A stretch of DNA of 64,000 bases from Daphnia carinata. Lineage: Eukaryota > Arthropoda > Branchiopoda > Diplostraca > Daphniidae. The DNA lies in the NCBI RefSeq assembly GCF_022539665.2, contig NC_081334.1, positions 2,666,001-2,730,000 on the forward strand, given 5' to 3'. The position numbers were made by a program, and so were the translations under genes. Numbering within the stretch: the first letter of the stretch is position 1; the number at the start of each line of letters is the position of its first letter. Positions 12,001 to 22,000 of this stretch are shown in pieces. A model generated the notes under the pieces. That model was given only the letters and a program-made list of their open reading frames with translations. It ran no database searches and had not been told where the DNA came from.

Positions 12001-13554
12001 CGATTTCGAGGTGGTCCCTCATGTCTCTCAATACGGGGACTGCGCCGTTACGCAACCCAAGTATACATATCTATATGGTGGAAGGGGCAAGGGGGAGGAG
12101 AAGCTCGGCCCATCATGAAAAACTGATGGCGGTCCCCGTCGATCGTCCACGCACGGTCGATTTCGCTGTTTTTGTGATGTCGCCCCTCAATCGTACGCGC
12201 CCGTACGATTATCGCGCGAGAGTAACGCATACGCTCATTTTCTCTTTGCAGCCATTGGGTCCCACTGGCTACGTTTAAATGCCGCGGGGGTGTGTCAACG
12301 CAAAGAAGGGCCATCGAGGGACATCCCCGGCCGAATGCAATTGAAAATCGACAGGAGCAGCTGTGTCGTTGGCTATCGCCATCAAACGGGCCCAGCGATT
12401 GTTTATCAATCGTTAACGAGCCTCCGCTGCATAGATACGCAGCACAAGCGGCGGAGTCTCTAAAAACAATAAAACGGTGAGGGGCGGCCTCTCACTCTCT
12501 CTCTCTCTCTCTCTCTACCGTCATAACAATGGACGTATCGATGTGCAAAAGCTCATTCAAGTGTCATTTCAAATTCTCGAGGCGCCATCAGCGAAATGGC
12601 TTCGCCTCTTAATGGATGGCGAGGGGGGAGGACGCAGTCAAGTGTCTTTTTGTGTTTGATGAAAGAGAATTTCGGCGTTAGTGCGTGCGGATGTTTGAAG
12701 CTACTGAAACTAATAAAAAAAAAACCATGTTCAACAAATAGCTCGAACTAGGGGAATGGACGCCAGGAAAAACTCAATTTGACGAAGATGCGAGAAGGCA
12801 GAGATCAGATAAAGAACGGAAGTGAATACGGCAAACCAAAACACAGCAATCAAGCAGAAAGATTGACGTAGACAAGTTGTTAAAGAAAAATAAAGGAGAG
12901 AAAGATGAAAGAAGAAAAAGGATGTAGAGAGTTCATTTCCTTACTTCTTTATTCCTTTTACGGGGCTTCAGGCCCAATCTGACCTACATATAGGGGACCC
13001 CACAATCATTAATCCATTGCCACATCGTCCTCTTATATTATTAAACTCGAAACTATTCAATCGCTCGTACTTTGTCAATGAATTTAGGTAATTTAAGCCT
13101 GGCCAATTTACAAATTTTTAAACGACGGACTTATTCAAACAAAAAAGGGGCTCCTGAATTTCTGACTTAAAATGAAAGGAAAGAAAAGATGGAAATAGAT
13201 CAGTAATAGACACAAAAGCAATAGAGTACATGAACACGTAGCAAAAGGACTTTCCAATATTCGATGGACAACACGACAACATCGAGAGTATTTAAAAAAA
13301 AAAAAACAAGTGACGAATCAAATAAAAGACGATGAATCAATAATTTTAGCTTATTTTTTAAACTTGACATGATAATTAGGAGAACATTGAATGGTTACCT
13401 CGCTCTCCTCCGCTTTCTTTTTGCGCTCGTTCCTCTTGGCCTCTTCTTCGGCGATCCGCGCCTCCGATTGGACCAGGGACTCGCGCGTGTACGGACAGAA
13501 CGCCGGTCGCTCCTCTTCGTCTTCATTGCTCTCCGTTTCGTGATCGCCGACCAT
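474..13554 (-). CDS. para: Voltage-gated sodium channel alpha subunit, para type (5' part: N-terminus, domain I, start of I-II linker)
   Basis: This gene encodes the pore-forming subunit of the neuronal voltage-gated sodium channel in the plasma membrane. Ten coding exons join in phase (high to low coordinate): 13554-13399, 9875-9720, 6162-5957, 3884-3756, 2466-2375, 2196-1984, 1668-1608, 1499-1181, 1095-796, 735-474. They give about 631 residues. Seen in order: acidic N-terminus with the TRESLVQ motif, S1 ([17 protein letters not shown]), S2-S3, S4 with [10 protein letters not shown] gating charges, S5, pore loop with the selectivity-filter Asp (about residue 378), S6, then a linker with SLPGSPF and [20 protein letters not shown]. 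All boundaries are GT-AG. The start ATG follows an in-frame TGA directly upstream in the inferred exon. The gene is cut by the left edge: domains II-IV and the inactivation gate are absent. The 12-residue insert that I remember in some insect N-termini (VPQYGRKKK) is not seen between exons 1 and 2. Family assignment is near certain. Confidence 0.95.
796..1095 (-). CDS. para: Sodium channel coding exon 9 (I-II linker)
   Basis: 300 bp, phase 0 at both ends, 100 codons. It begins [21 protein letters not shown], contains the conserved SYEMFVGG block, then a Gly/Ala-rich stretch rich in [11 protein letters not shown], and [20 protein letters not shown]. The KMSIKS segment matches the insect KMSIRS site. 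The exon could be skipped without changing frame. Confidence 0.9.
1181..1499 (-). CDS. para: Sodium channel coding exon 8 (pore loop and S6, domain I)
   Basis: 319 bp encoding [20 protein letters not shown], the pore helix and filter [15 protein letters not shown]6 ([20 protein letters not shown]) and the start of the linker [12 protein letters not shown]. The Asp of the DEKA filter is at about residue 378, followed by Tyr, an aromatic residue associated with tetrodotoxin-sensitive channels. Two positions differ from the usual insect sequence, Met before QD and Leu before NLIL in S6; see findings. Confidence 0.95.
1608..1668 (-). CDS. para: Sodium channel micro-exon 7 (extracellular turret of domain I)
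   Basis: 61-bp exon encoding [20 protein letters not shown]. Acceptor TTACAG, donor GG^GTAAGC. It joins the upstream ...VSNS and the downstream GPCPENFTC in frame. The NSS triplet is a possible N-glycosylation site, as is NFT in the next exon. Confidence 0.9.
1984..2196 (-). CDS. para: Sodium channel coding exon 6 (S4-S5 linker, S5, extracellular turret)
   Basis: 213 bp encoding the linker [19 protein letters not shown]5 ([19 protein letters not shown]) and the extracellular start [20 protein letters not shown]. At two S5 positions where I recall Met in insect channels (ILTM, FALM) this protein has Leu. Acceptor GATTAG, donor T^GTGAGT. Confidence 0.95.
2375..2466 (-). CDS. para: Sodium channel coding exon 5 (S3-S4 voltage sensor, domain I)
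   Basis: 92 bp encoding [16 protein letters not shown] and [15 protein letters not shown]. Four basic residues spaced every third position (R-R-R-K) form the voltage sensor. In vertebrate channels the matching exon exists as a duplicated neonatal/adult pair. I looked at the flanking introns and saw no second copy here. Confidence 0.95.
2467..3755. other. Sodium channel intron between exons 4 and 5
   Basis: AT-rich, with a 30-base T run at 3422-3451 and G-runs near 2972-2986. A duplicated voltage-sensor exon was looked for because vertebrate channels have one at this place; none was recognised. Confidence 0.6.
3756..3884 (-). CDS. para: Sodium channel coding exon 4 (S2-S3, domain I)
   Basis: 129 bp encoding [20 protein letters not shown] (S2) and [17 protein letters not shown] (S3). 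The acidic S2 residue in YTFES and the Asp in NWLDF that pair with S4 charges are present. Acceptor ACGCAG, donor GC^GTGAGT. Confidence 0.95.
3885..5956. other. Sodium channel intron between exons 3 and 4
   Basis: About 2.1 kb, AT-rich with homopolymer runs. A segment around 4960-5076 on the minus strand vaguely resembles the start of exon 4 (V-L-F... then ARG) but hits a stop soon after and lacks the S2-S3 pattern; see rejected items. Nothing else gene-like seen. Confidence 0.6.
5957..6162 (-). CDS. para: Sodium channel coding exon 3 (pre-S1 and S1, domain I)
   Basis: 206 bp encoding [20 protein letters not shown], the [20 protein letters not shown] helix and the S1 end [17 protein letters not shown]. 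Acceptor GCTGCAG, donor GA^GTAAGT, ending in phase 2. Sequence matches the S1 region of para channels closely. Confidence 0.95.
6641..6670. repeat. (CT)n microsatellite in a sodium channel intron
   Basis: Perfect CT dinucleotide run of 30 bases. Confidence 0.9.
8460..8486. repeat. (TG)n microsatellite in a sodium channel intron
   Basis: Perfect TG dinucleotide run of about 27 bases, followed shortly by an A-run and a G-run at 8502-8514. Confidence 0.9.
8997..9038. repeat. (GAAA)n tetranucleotide repeat
   Basis: About nine GAAA units followed by an A-run, in a sodium channel intron. Confidence 0.85.
9720..9875 (-). CDS. para: Sodium channel coding exon 2 (cytoplasmic N-terminus)
   Basis: Phase-0 exon of 52 codons, from [12 protein letters not shown] through DPTLEQG and [12 protein letters not shown], with the typical acidic run followed by the DPTLEQG motif of arthropod channels. 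Acceptor GAATAG, donor AGG^GTAAGT. The first codon is ATG, so a transcript starting in the 3.5-kb intron upstream could in principle begin translation here; that is inference only. Confidence 0.92.
9876..13398. other. Sodium channel intron between exons 1 and 2
   Basis: About 3.5 kb. Mostly AT-rich, but 11990-12480 is clearly richer in G and C and carries long open frames on both strands without splice sites or family resemblance. That could be a conserved regulatory element or an unrecognised alternative exon. Confidence 0.5.
13399..13554 (-). CDS. para: Sodium channel coding exon 1 (N-terminus)
   Basis: Encodes 52 residues beginning [14 protein letters not shown] and containing the conserved PYTRESLVQ block and a charged helix ending AEESE. 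The donor reads GAG^GTAACC. An in-frame TGA lies about 60 bases upstream of this ATG, so the start is well supported. The exon probably extends upstream to an acceptor at 13626 (TTCGTAG preceded by a T-rich tract), making 13555-13626 5' UTR. Confidence 0.9.
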
Positions 13555-13723
13555 GATGCGAGTCCCCCGGCCAACGAGTTGATTAGACTCACGGCCACAG
13601 CACTCTCCAATCAATCACTACGCACCCTACGAATTTATTAGGGAACAAAAAAAAAAATTAAACGATTTTTATTTTAGTAGCTGCGTGATTTTTTTTTTTT
13701 TAATATAAATATAGTGATATACC
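13555..13723 (-). other. para: Probable 5' UTR splice junction of the sodium channel gene
   Basis: On the minus strand a good acceptor (T-rich tract then TTCGTAG) places the start of the first coding exon at 13626. A donor reading CTAAACAG^GTATAT ends a putative upstream non-coding exon at 13723. The intron between them would be 96 bases, a normal size here. The 5' end of that upstream exon and the promoter cannot be placed by eye. Confidence 0.45.
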
Positions 13724-14204
13724 TGTTTAGACAGGACGGCCCCTGCGGCGATTGGCTGGTTGCCACTTTTAAGTTGCGTGCAGGCAAGCCGCTGGATTTG
13801 CTTCTGTTTTCTTTCACTCAAGAAAAAAATGTTTTCACTTTGTTTTGAATTCTTTCTTCAGGACGGCCGGAATTATAGTATAATATTATAACAACCAAAA
13901 GTCTTTCGTTGCTTTCAAATCGACTGTTTTTTTTTGTTTGTTTGTTTTTTTGCCCCGTAGGCTAACACACTTTCGCCTAAGAGCTTCGAATTTCCCTGCG
14001 GGCGATGATGACACTGATTTCACACAATGAGCTCCTTTATTCTTTTTTTTTTTTTTTTTATCAGTCGATCCGCCGCACCCAACACTGATCCGCGTACATC
14101 ACTCCAGCCGTGTGATGAAAACGGAAATCCGAATCGAATTGAATAAAATAAAAATTAAAAAAAAATAAAAAGGAGAAGGGGGAGGGAGAAGAGGCACAGA
14201 GAGA

Positions 14205-14411
14205 CTAGAAGATGCGATTGGACTGCACTAATAAATGCGTTAGAGTTGCAAGAGCAGAAGAAACAACTGCCGGAGCGCCAAATAAGCCCTGCCAGTCATC
14301 AACAGGAGCCGTTTGTGCGAAGGAAGCCGATGCTGACGATGCGGTCCGCTCGCGGGCATTCACCATCAACAACGCGACGAGCGTCAGCAGCAACAGCGCC
14401 GTCCCATCCAT
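14205..14411 (-). CDS. Candidate small secreted peptide (68 residues), or upstream ORF of the sodium channel transcript
   Basis: An ATG at 14411 opens a 68-codon frame starting MDGTALLLLTLVALLMVNAR, which has the form of a signal peptide (short N-terminus, hydrophobic core, small residue before a plausible cut after NA). The mature part, about 49 residues, starts RERTASSASAS and ends QSNRIF. It has no Cys and only one dibasic-like region, so it is not an obvious neuropeptide or toxin. The segment is distinctly GC-rich against AT-rich flanks, which supports real coding. It lies about 650 bases upstream of the sodium channel start, on the same strand. It may be an independent gene, an upstream ORF in the channel's 5' UTR, or chance. 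I do not recognise a family. Confidence 0.35.
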   Translation of the reverse strand: MDGTALLLLTLVALLMVNARERTASSASASFAQTAPVDDWQGLFGAPAVVSSALATLTHLLVQSNRIF

Positions 14412-17289
14412 CCTCAATGTTGTCCTATTTTTTTATTCCAAGAAAATAGAAATTGAAAAATTTGTTTGTCAACAACTGTTTGAGAATAACATAAAAGATT
14501 TTCAGAATGAAATTAACATAAAACCGCGCCAGAATGTGCCGCTGACGAAAATCGATGCGAGACAAGATTTGCTTAAATCTTTTACATCTTATGAATTTCA
14601 GAACGTTTAAGGTCAACGGCAGATTTATGTGCCGCCATCTCTATGTGCATCGTTTGTTTCAGTCTGTACGCACATCGCCATGTTCTTTTCTTTTTTCGCC
14701 CCAACATAAAAAGGAACGTGACCACCATCCATTACATGAGCTATCCTACAGAGAGCAGTGCGCAATCCTCTTGATTGGATAGACTACCCCAACACACAAA
14801 AAAGAAACGGATCTCTTGCAAACTCTGCAGAAAACAAAGAAAAAAAAATGGCCTCGCACAGACAGACTATCAAGTTACGCGAATATCTAGGTCATTGCAT
14901 AACGAGTGGCATAAAAGGGTAGCGCGAAAAAAATTTGAATGAAGCGAAGATTGGCAAAAAAAACAAAAAAAACAGAGGCAGTTTGCCCTCGAGTTACACC
15001 CTTTAACGCAGAGGGGGGTCGCATTGGGGAAACATAACAAATATCCGGTAAACAGGCAAAAGCGGAAGCAAAGCGGATGGAGGCGGATTTGGAATGAAAT
15101 AGGGGAAATGCTAGTCTCCTGCCCACAAGCACCAACGCCTACACCCAATACATGAAGCTAAAAAAAAAAAACAATAAATACAAACTAGCAGAAAAAATAA
15201 CGTGAAATCTCCGGGAAAAAAATTAAACGACAAGTTGATAAGAAGCAAAATATCCGAAAGATCAAACGAAAAAAAAAAAAAATGTCTGCGTTGCATCTAA
15301 ATTCTTTTGTGCCTATCCTCTCTGCCGGCTGTATACATGTTTGATGCGTGTGTGTGTGCCTGCGTGAGTTTTGTATAGCTCCCGGAGAGAAAGAATGGGA
15401 CTGCGGAAAAAAAAAAGAACACGCACCAAGTTTCGCCTCTGTGCTGGCAGTGCAGCTCTTCGTGTGGGCAAAAGGCGAGGCTCGCAGCCCCTCGCGGATC
15501 AATAGGGAGTCACGTTACTATGGTAACCCTAGCCAGCCTTTTACGAGAGACACAGAAACCGAGGGACACAGAGACTCCCAGACTGACTGGGGGCCAAAGA
15601 ATAAACCAAGAGGGAAAATATAAAAACAACACCCAAAGGAACCGAATTGGAAATCGGCAATCCGATTCTGAAAAATGTCTAGCAAAACACAAAAAAACAA
15701 ACAAACAAAAAAAAAATAGTGCACCCCCATTTCTTTGGAGGGGTAGGCAGCAGTGGATCATGCATTGATACCCTGGATTGGCGTGAGAAACAATGCCAAA
15801 CGTGCTGATGCGGGACCCTTGGAAAACAAATATTTTCTTGGGGAAAGTGAACCTTCCGCTTCATTTCCGAACACCTGAATTTATTTTCTACATTGACACA
15901 TTGTAAAACCCATTCAATCCAAGAGCGAAAGATTTAAATGGATAGCAACAGCTCGCCCTATTCAAACTGATTTCCCAAAATAGGACGAAATTAATTGAAA
16001 AAATTCGAATGTAAATGTCAAACTACGATGTGAAAAAACATATTTAGTAAAGTAGGAGGAACACAATCGTCCACACACTGTGTCTCCATGTACTTACGTC
16101 GTTATAATCAGCGCTTCTAGAATAACATGACCGAAGCCGGTCAAAGAGCCTCTGATTACACGACACTGCACATCGTAACGATCACTTAAAGGTAGGCACA
16201 GTGAGGGGTGTAAGGGGAGGATGGGTCCCAATGTTTAGAAATAAAACAACAGAGAGGCTCGTTAACGATGTCTGACACGTCCGTCAAAAGTCTAGTGGTC
16301 TACTTGAATTTCATTTTCTACAAGTTTGATTACCCGAGTATTTTAAACGCATTCGTATCGACGAAAAAATGGCGCGAATGAAATCACCCATTGAAACGAA
16401 CAGGAATTTCATTTGCGATTTTAATTTTTTACATCTTTAAATGAAATCAAATCAATCAAAAAAAGTTGGCTATAATGCAATTTTAAATAAATGCCTCGTG
16501 TTGCCGAACCCATTTGAGAATAACGGCTAGGCAGGGACTTGTGCGAATCGAGTACAAACGTAAGAAAAGAAGAATGGATTATAGTCTGTGAAAAAGAAAG
16601 TGGGATATATCGCAAGAAAACTATCCCAGTTTCCGGCCAGACTGTATCCGTTTTCAAGCAGGATAAAAAGTGGGAAATGTTATTCTAGAGGAGATTTCTC
16701 ACGCACAACAAACAACCGCAATGAGTGGGCTCTCATGAGTAAACTAGTTCGGACACACCCCCCAGACTACAATAACATTTTTTCAAAATACTCGATTCGA
16801 TTTTTTGAATCATAAAAAAAGCCCCAATCTGACGGTAACGCTCAAAAAAATAGTAAATGATTTAGTGTATACATTATAGAGCAAATAGCATCAATGGCAG
16901 TACAACTACTACTACCACAGCGAGGTCTATATATATATATATATATATATAAAGAGTCAAGAGTAGCAACATTGCCAGCAGCTGGTGACAGCCCTTTGTG
17001 TGTTTGACGTTTTTTTTTTCCCTACAGTAACAGCAGTGATCTTTCCTTTTTTTGTTGTTTCTTATTCTCTACTTGGATGAAAAATACACAAGAAAAGGGA
17101 CTGCGTTTGCGAGACGGACTGTTGCAACAACGCCGGAATAAACTAGGAAACCTCCCTTTTTCTTGTTTGTGCCTTAAAAGTTTCTTGTCCAACTTGACAG
17201 CGTCGTGTTGGGAGAAAAACTCTTGTCAAACGAGATTCACATTGTTAAATCTACAGCGCATATTCGTGTAGCTCATTAGAAACAATTGA

Positions 17290-17403
17290 AAAGAAAAAAA
17301 ATGGCGGGCAATAATGAAAGAAAAAAATGGCGGGCGAAAACGAAAGAAAAAAATGGCGGGCAAAAATGAAAGAAAAAAAATGGCGGTAAAATGAAAGAAA
17401 AAC
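17290..17403. repeat. Four-copy minisatellite, each unit carrying ATGGCGG
   Basis: ATGGCGG occurs at 17301, 17327, 17353 and 17380, i.e. spacings of 26, 26 and 27. Units have the form AATGGCGGGC, A-rich spacer, ATGAAAG (or ACGAAAG), then an A-run. The last unit is slightly shortened (GGCGGTAAAATG). On the minus strand each unit reads CCGCCATTTT. Confidence 0.85.
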
Positions 17404-18135
17404 GCACCATTGAGCGAAATGTAGAGGAAAGCTGGGCCAATCACTTGCTGGGCGGCGTACATGTGTGTTTGATTCGATATTCTTCTTTAGCTCTTTTTAA
17501 ATGATCACAGCCGTTATTTGCACAAACACTTCAATCGAATTGACGCATCACCAGCACTTGGACACAAAGGATTTCTCTTCGATGAGACACTGCAACGCTT
17601 TTGGAACACTTAAAACATACAACACTAATCACAATATAAAATTGTTCAACGCCAGAGGAATGTGAAAGAATTTTCTGGCAAAAATTTTAAAAATGTCTAA
17701 CAAAAATTTCCACGATAGAAAAATGAATGGATGTGTGCGTATTTGAAACAAATGCGTTGGCTAAAAAAAAAAAAGGATCTCTGCAGTGGGCAGCAGTTGA
17801 TCGACGAATGAGACGTACACGTTCGTTGGCTGTTTGTGATCTACTGTAGCTCGTTTACTTTTTCTTACATCGACAGAGACGGGCACGCAGGAGCGACGCG
17901 CAAACACACACTGGACACCTACACACACGCAGAAAGACACACTCGACGACTGAAAAAAACCCTACATCTACAGCCCTGGACGATAAAAAGAGACGAATTT
18001 CTTACGTCACTAACACCGGTAGAGGGCCAATTGTTCTTCGTGGAAGAACAAGTTTCCCTTTATCGAGAGAAATGAACTCGAAGATGAGTCCTGGTCACTA
18101 GCAAAAGACTAACTAGTGCGAAAGGGTTCGACAGA

Positions 18136-18170
18136 GTGGATGGCCCAGTGGTTGTAGCGCCGTCTGCGGC
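18136..18170 (+). repeat. tRNA-like A-box fragment, possible SINE remnant
   Basis: The segment contains TGGCCCAGTGGTTGTAGCG, close to the internal polymerase III A box and D-arm of tRNAs, followed by GCCGTCTGCGGC. No B box follows at the normal distance, so it is not a tRNA gene. A fragment of a tRNA-derived SINE is the likely explanation. Confidence 0.3.
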
Positions 18171-19011
18171 AAAAAGCTCGGATAGGAATACAATAGTTGT
18201 ATGCAAAACTATTACAAGCAACGAATGTAGAAGCTATAAAGACTTTTAAGACACACAAAAGGTTGGATTCAAGTGTTCCCCGCCCACTATTATATACCTT
18301 TGGCTTTCACGAGGCGGGGGGGGAGCTGAAAAGCTGAACGCAAACGAGAGACTTCGGAATGCTGCACACATGCGGGACGTGTGCACACACTGACACAAAG
18401 AATGAGGAGAAAGAGCCACCGAAGAAGGGGCGGAACATCCGCCGGACGCATGCGCAATTGCCAATTTTCGATCGGCTTAAATAAAAAAAAATTTTATTTA
18501 AAAAAATTATAAAATAAAAATCAAATTGTTTAATTTGCGTAATATTCGTAATTTAATGTATTCCTAATTTAGGGCATATTTTTAATGGGCATTGATTCAA
18601 TTAATTTGTCAATTTATTAACCCGTTGCCAAGTGTATCAAAAATCGGCGAATTTCAACACGTGTAGCAGCCATTAGGGTTGGGAACCCTTTCCGAAGGGG
18701 AAGGGTTAGGAAAAGAGAAAACCACCAACTTCTTGGGATTTGGTAGTGAAGATAACACAAGTTTTGCTTCATTTTCTTCAAAGAATTAGTTTTGATGTCC
18801 CAACCTACTGTCACACGTTGAAAAGCAACAGTTTCTCGAAAAAAAACTAAAGGAGGCAGGGTAAGAAAGTGAAAAACTAGAAAGATTTCTAAGTAAATAA
18901 TGGCATTAACATCAAGGACACGAAGAACGTTGTATAGTAATAGAACCACAGTTTTTCAAAAACAAAGTGATTAAACCATCAAATTATTTCCAAGTGATGA
19001 GTTCGAATTTT

Positions 19012-19090
19012 TGTGTGACGAAAGCAGAGAAATAGCCCTACGGCTGTGAAAGGCACAGGGTTCGAATCCAGCCACGTCCAGTCCTTTTTT
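19012..19090 (+). repeat. tRNA-like B-box fragment with T-run terminator, possible SINE remnant
   Basis: Contains GGTTCGAATCC (polymerase III B box) within CACAGGGTTCGAATCCAGCC, followed by CACGTCCAGTCC and a T6 run that would terminate polymerase III. The weak A-box-like TAGCCCTACGG starts only 26 bases before the B box, too close for a folded tRNA, so this is not called a tRNA gene. Confidence 0.35.
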
Positions 19091-22000
19091 CTTTTTAAAA
19101 CAACTCTTTTTTCATAACAAACTTTAATTTTACTTAAATCCTAGTTTGACCCTTACAAACAATTTTGTTTGCAGGTGTAACGATCGCCTAATTTGGGGAC
19201 AAACCGAAGCACTTCATCCCACTTTCATGTGATGTTAATGGAGAACATCCATTACGTACTGGACACACTGATGTAATGACTTATTTTCAAAATGCAATTA
19301 CCATTATCAACTATTTCTAGGTTGCATCTTAAAAAAAAAAAAAAAAAAACTTTGGAAATTTCTTATAGACATTGGAATCGCAATTGCATTTCCGTCTCTC
19401 GTTTTGTTTACGCGCTTATGCGACAGGAATGAAATGCGTCCGAGGACAAATAAACGGATTGGACCAAGACGCCGCATCAGCAGCTGCGAGTCGTCCAACA
19501 TTCTCGGCGGACGCTATTTAGAAAGGACACAATGGTATTCGCTTGTTACATCCGGCCAACGTTCAAGTGAGTGTCCATTCCACATACGCACAAAGTCACC
19601 GTCCGTTTTCACAGAAAGCCAACTCAAAAAAGGAAAGTTTGTGCTCTGATGTCGGAGGTATTTCGTGGGGACAGTGCTCCAATATTGCGAGAAAGCTCTT
19701 TTCATTTCCCAAGTATCGATTCATTTCCTTCAATCATAGAAGGCCAACTTTAAGTGACGTATACACAGTTTTTATGGACAGTCGACAACAACTGATTGAC
19801 GCAGTCCCATATTTTTGCGTGTGCGCACCGCTTTTAAAAGATTCGTAATTTGGTGAAAGAGAAATTGCAAACATGATCACCTCCGCCCGGCGTCGTCTTA
19901 TTTATTGGTCTTTGTGCTAAAAGAGAAATGGGCCTGTAATATTGTTCCATTGAATGGAGCTCGGCACTTCCGCACTCGGGCTCCTATATAGGGAACGAGA
20001 GTTATCCGCATTTATCGTACATAGCAGCACATAATGTATATATATATATATATATGGACGGATAATAGGAAATAAGATGGAAAGGCTGACGGATGCCCTA
20101 GCGGCACGATGGTTCGCCTTATTTCTTTCTTTAAAATAAATATATGGATTGTGTGTACACACAGATAACGAAAAAAAAAAGATTTTTCCTCCAAGAAGAA
20201 GATTAGACGGCGTTGATTCACGCGGATGTGAAAAATCTTGGCCCGCCTGATCCAACAATAGAATGGGCTCTTCTAGTAATAAAAAAAAAAGCCAAAATCA
20301 TATTCGATTGTGGCCATGCACAGCTTGTCCACAAAGCCAAATGATAATTATCATCAAATAATACGAAAACATGTGTGGGCTAACGCAGCCTACTGGTAAA
20401 CACTATAAAGCAACACACACACGTTAGTTTCTAACCGAAAAAAGATTATAAACGAGTTAAAGGTTCATTACAGGCAAACGCAGCAGGCGTGGCCCACCCG
20501 TCGACTGGGGCCTATAACACCCGCAGTGATTCCCGGATTGTGTGTGTATACCTTTCTGATGATAACGAAGCCAGTGTCACTCCCGATAATCATCACATTT
20601 TTTTCTGAGGGGGGATTGTGTTTTATTATTTCTAAGCGAATCAACGATGTATATGTTAAATGACGATACGTTTTTATTCTGATTATCTTCGTCAGCCATG
20701 TGTAAAAATAATTTTTCCTTTTTGTTTGTTGTATCGACTTTTTGATTTTGTACTGTCTGCAAAACTCGTCACATGTAGACTTTTTTTTTTTCAACGGGTT
20801 TTTCGGCATGGCGGATTGCAAGTTATAATATATTCAACTGCATATCTATATATACTATAGTCTAGTGTATATATATATATATATATATGCCAGCGCATAT
20901 ATAGAATCGTATATATACGCGTATTACACATATCATCCTGCGCATGGAACTAATGGCTGCGTGCAGCTGGCTATCACGCGATTTGCTTTCTCTTGATACC
21001 ACACTCTTTCTCTCTCTCTCTGTGTATGTTCGCTCCCGTTTTATTTCATTTTTTTTTTCTTTTTGCAGCTTGGAAAAAGGGTGGATAATCCGCACCGAAT
21101 GTTATAAAAGAAAAGAAAAAGCGGGTCCGACGGTAGCTCGTCCCTCGCTCACTGTCTCACTGGCCCTCGCTTTTTTATGATGACAAATAAATCACGACGT
21201 CGTCAAAGCACAAAAAAAAAAAGAATGTTTAGGTTCTATTGCAGTCCCGCAATCTAATACTCAAAAATGCTAGCAGCTATATGGCCTAGATAGCGGCGTA
21301 TATACTAGTCTAGCTCCAGCATTTCCTTTTTTTTTTTATGTAGGGCTGCGTTTCAAGTGTATAAATGTTTAAAAAGAAAAGGGTGGAGCCACTTGCTTTA
21401 ATTTTCATGTTGCTCTTTTTAACTATGGAATGTGCGTCAGTAGTATAGAAAATGATTGGATCCTTACGTTTAAGCAATTAGAGACAAATTTTGGTTCTTT
21501 CGAGTCTAAAAGAATGTGCCAATTTTACACGTTTCATTGGCTACACATTTTTATCTTCGCTAAATGATTTTCATTTTTGCACGCCGAAAATATTAAATAT
21601 ATGTAATGAATCAGACTGTAACGTTTAGTTACAGTCATCCCTGTATAAGCTGAAGAAAGACAATGAGTTTTCTTCTATTGAAACGTTCTCTAATTCTCAC
21701 GGAGCTCAAGTTTGTTAAACGGCCGAAACAAAAAAAAGCTTAAAAAAACAAAACAGAATTTTCTTTTATTTGCGGATGCACCGCCATCGATTGGCTCCTT
21801 TCATTCCCTCTTTAGTTTTTCGGGACTGTATTTTTGCTTCCATCTCTCCTTGTCTTTCTCGTGCGTATGTATCTCGACTGCCTCTTGTTTTCTCGCTTTC
21901 TCCATTGTTGTCTATCCATTTTCGTGCCGAGTTTCTTCGCCCATCTGTCTTATAACATAAAAAAAAAAAAAAGAAGAATAGTCTCTATAAGCCAATGATA

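Noticed and set aside
19021-19090. tRNA gene suggested by GGTTCGAATCC
   Set aside because: A and B boxes are too close and no acceptor stem or anticodon arm can be folded, so it is listed as a SINE-like fragment instead.
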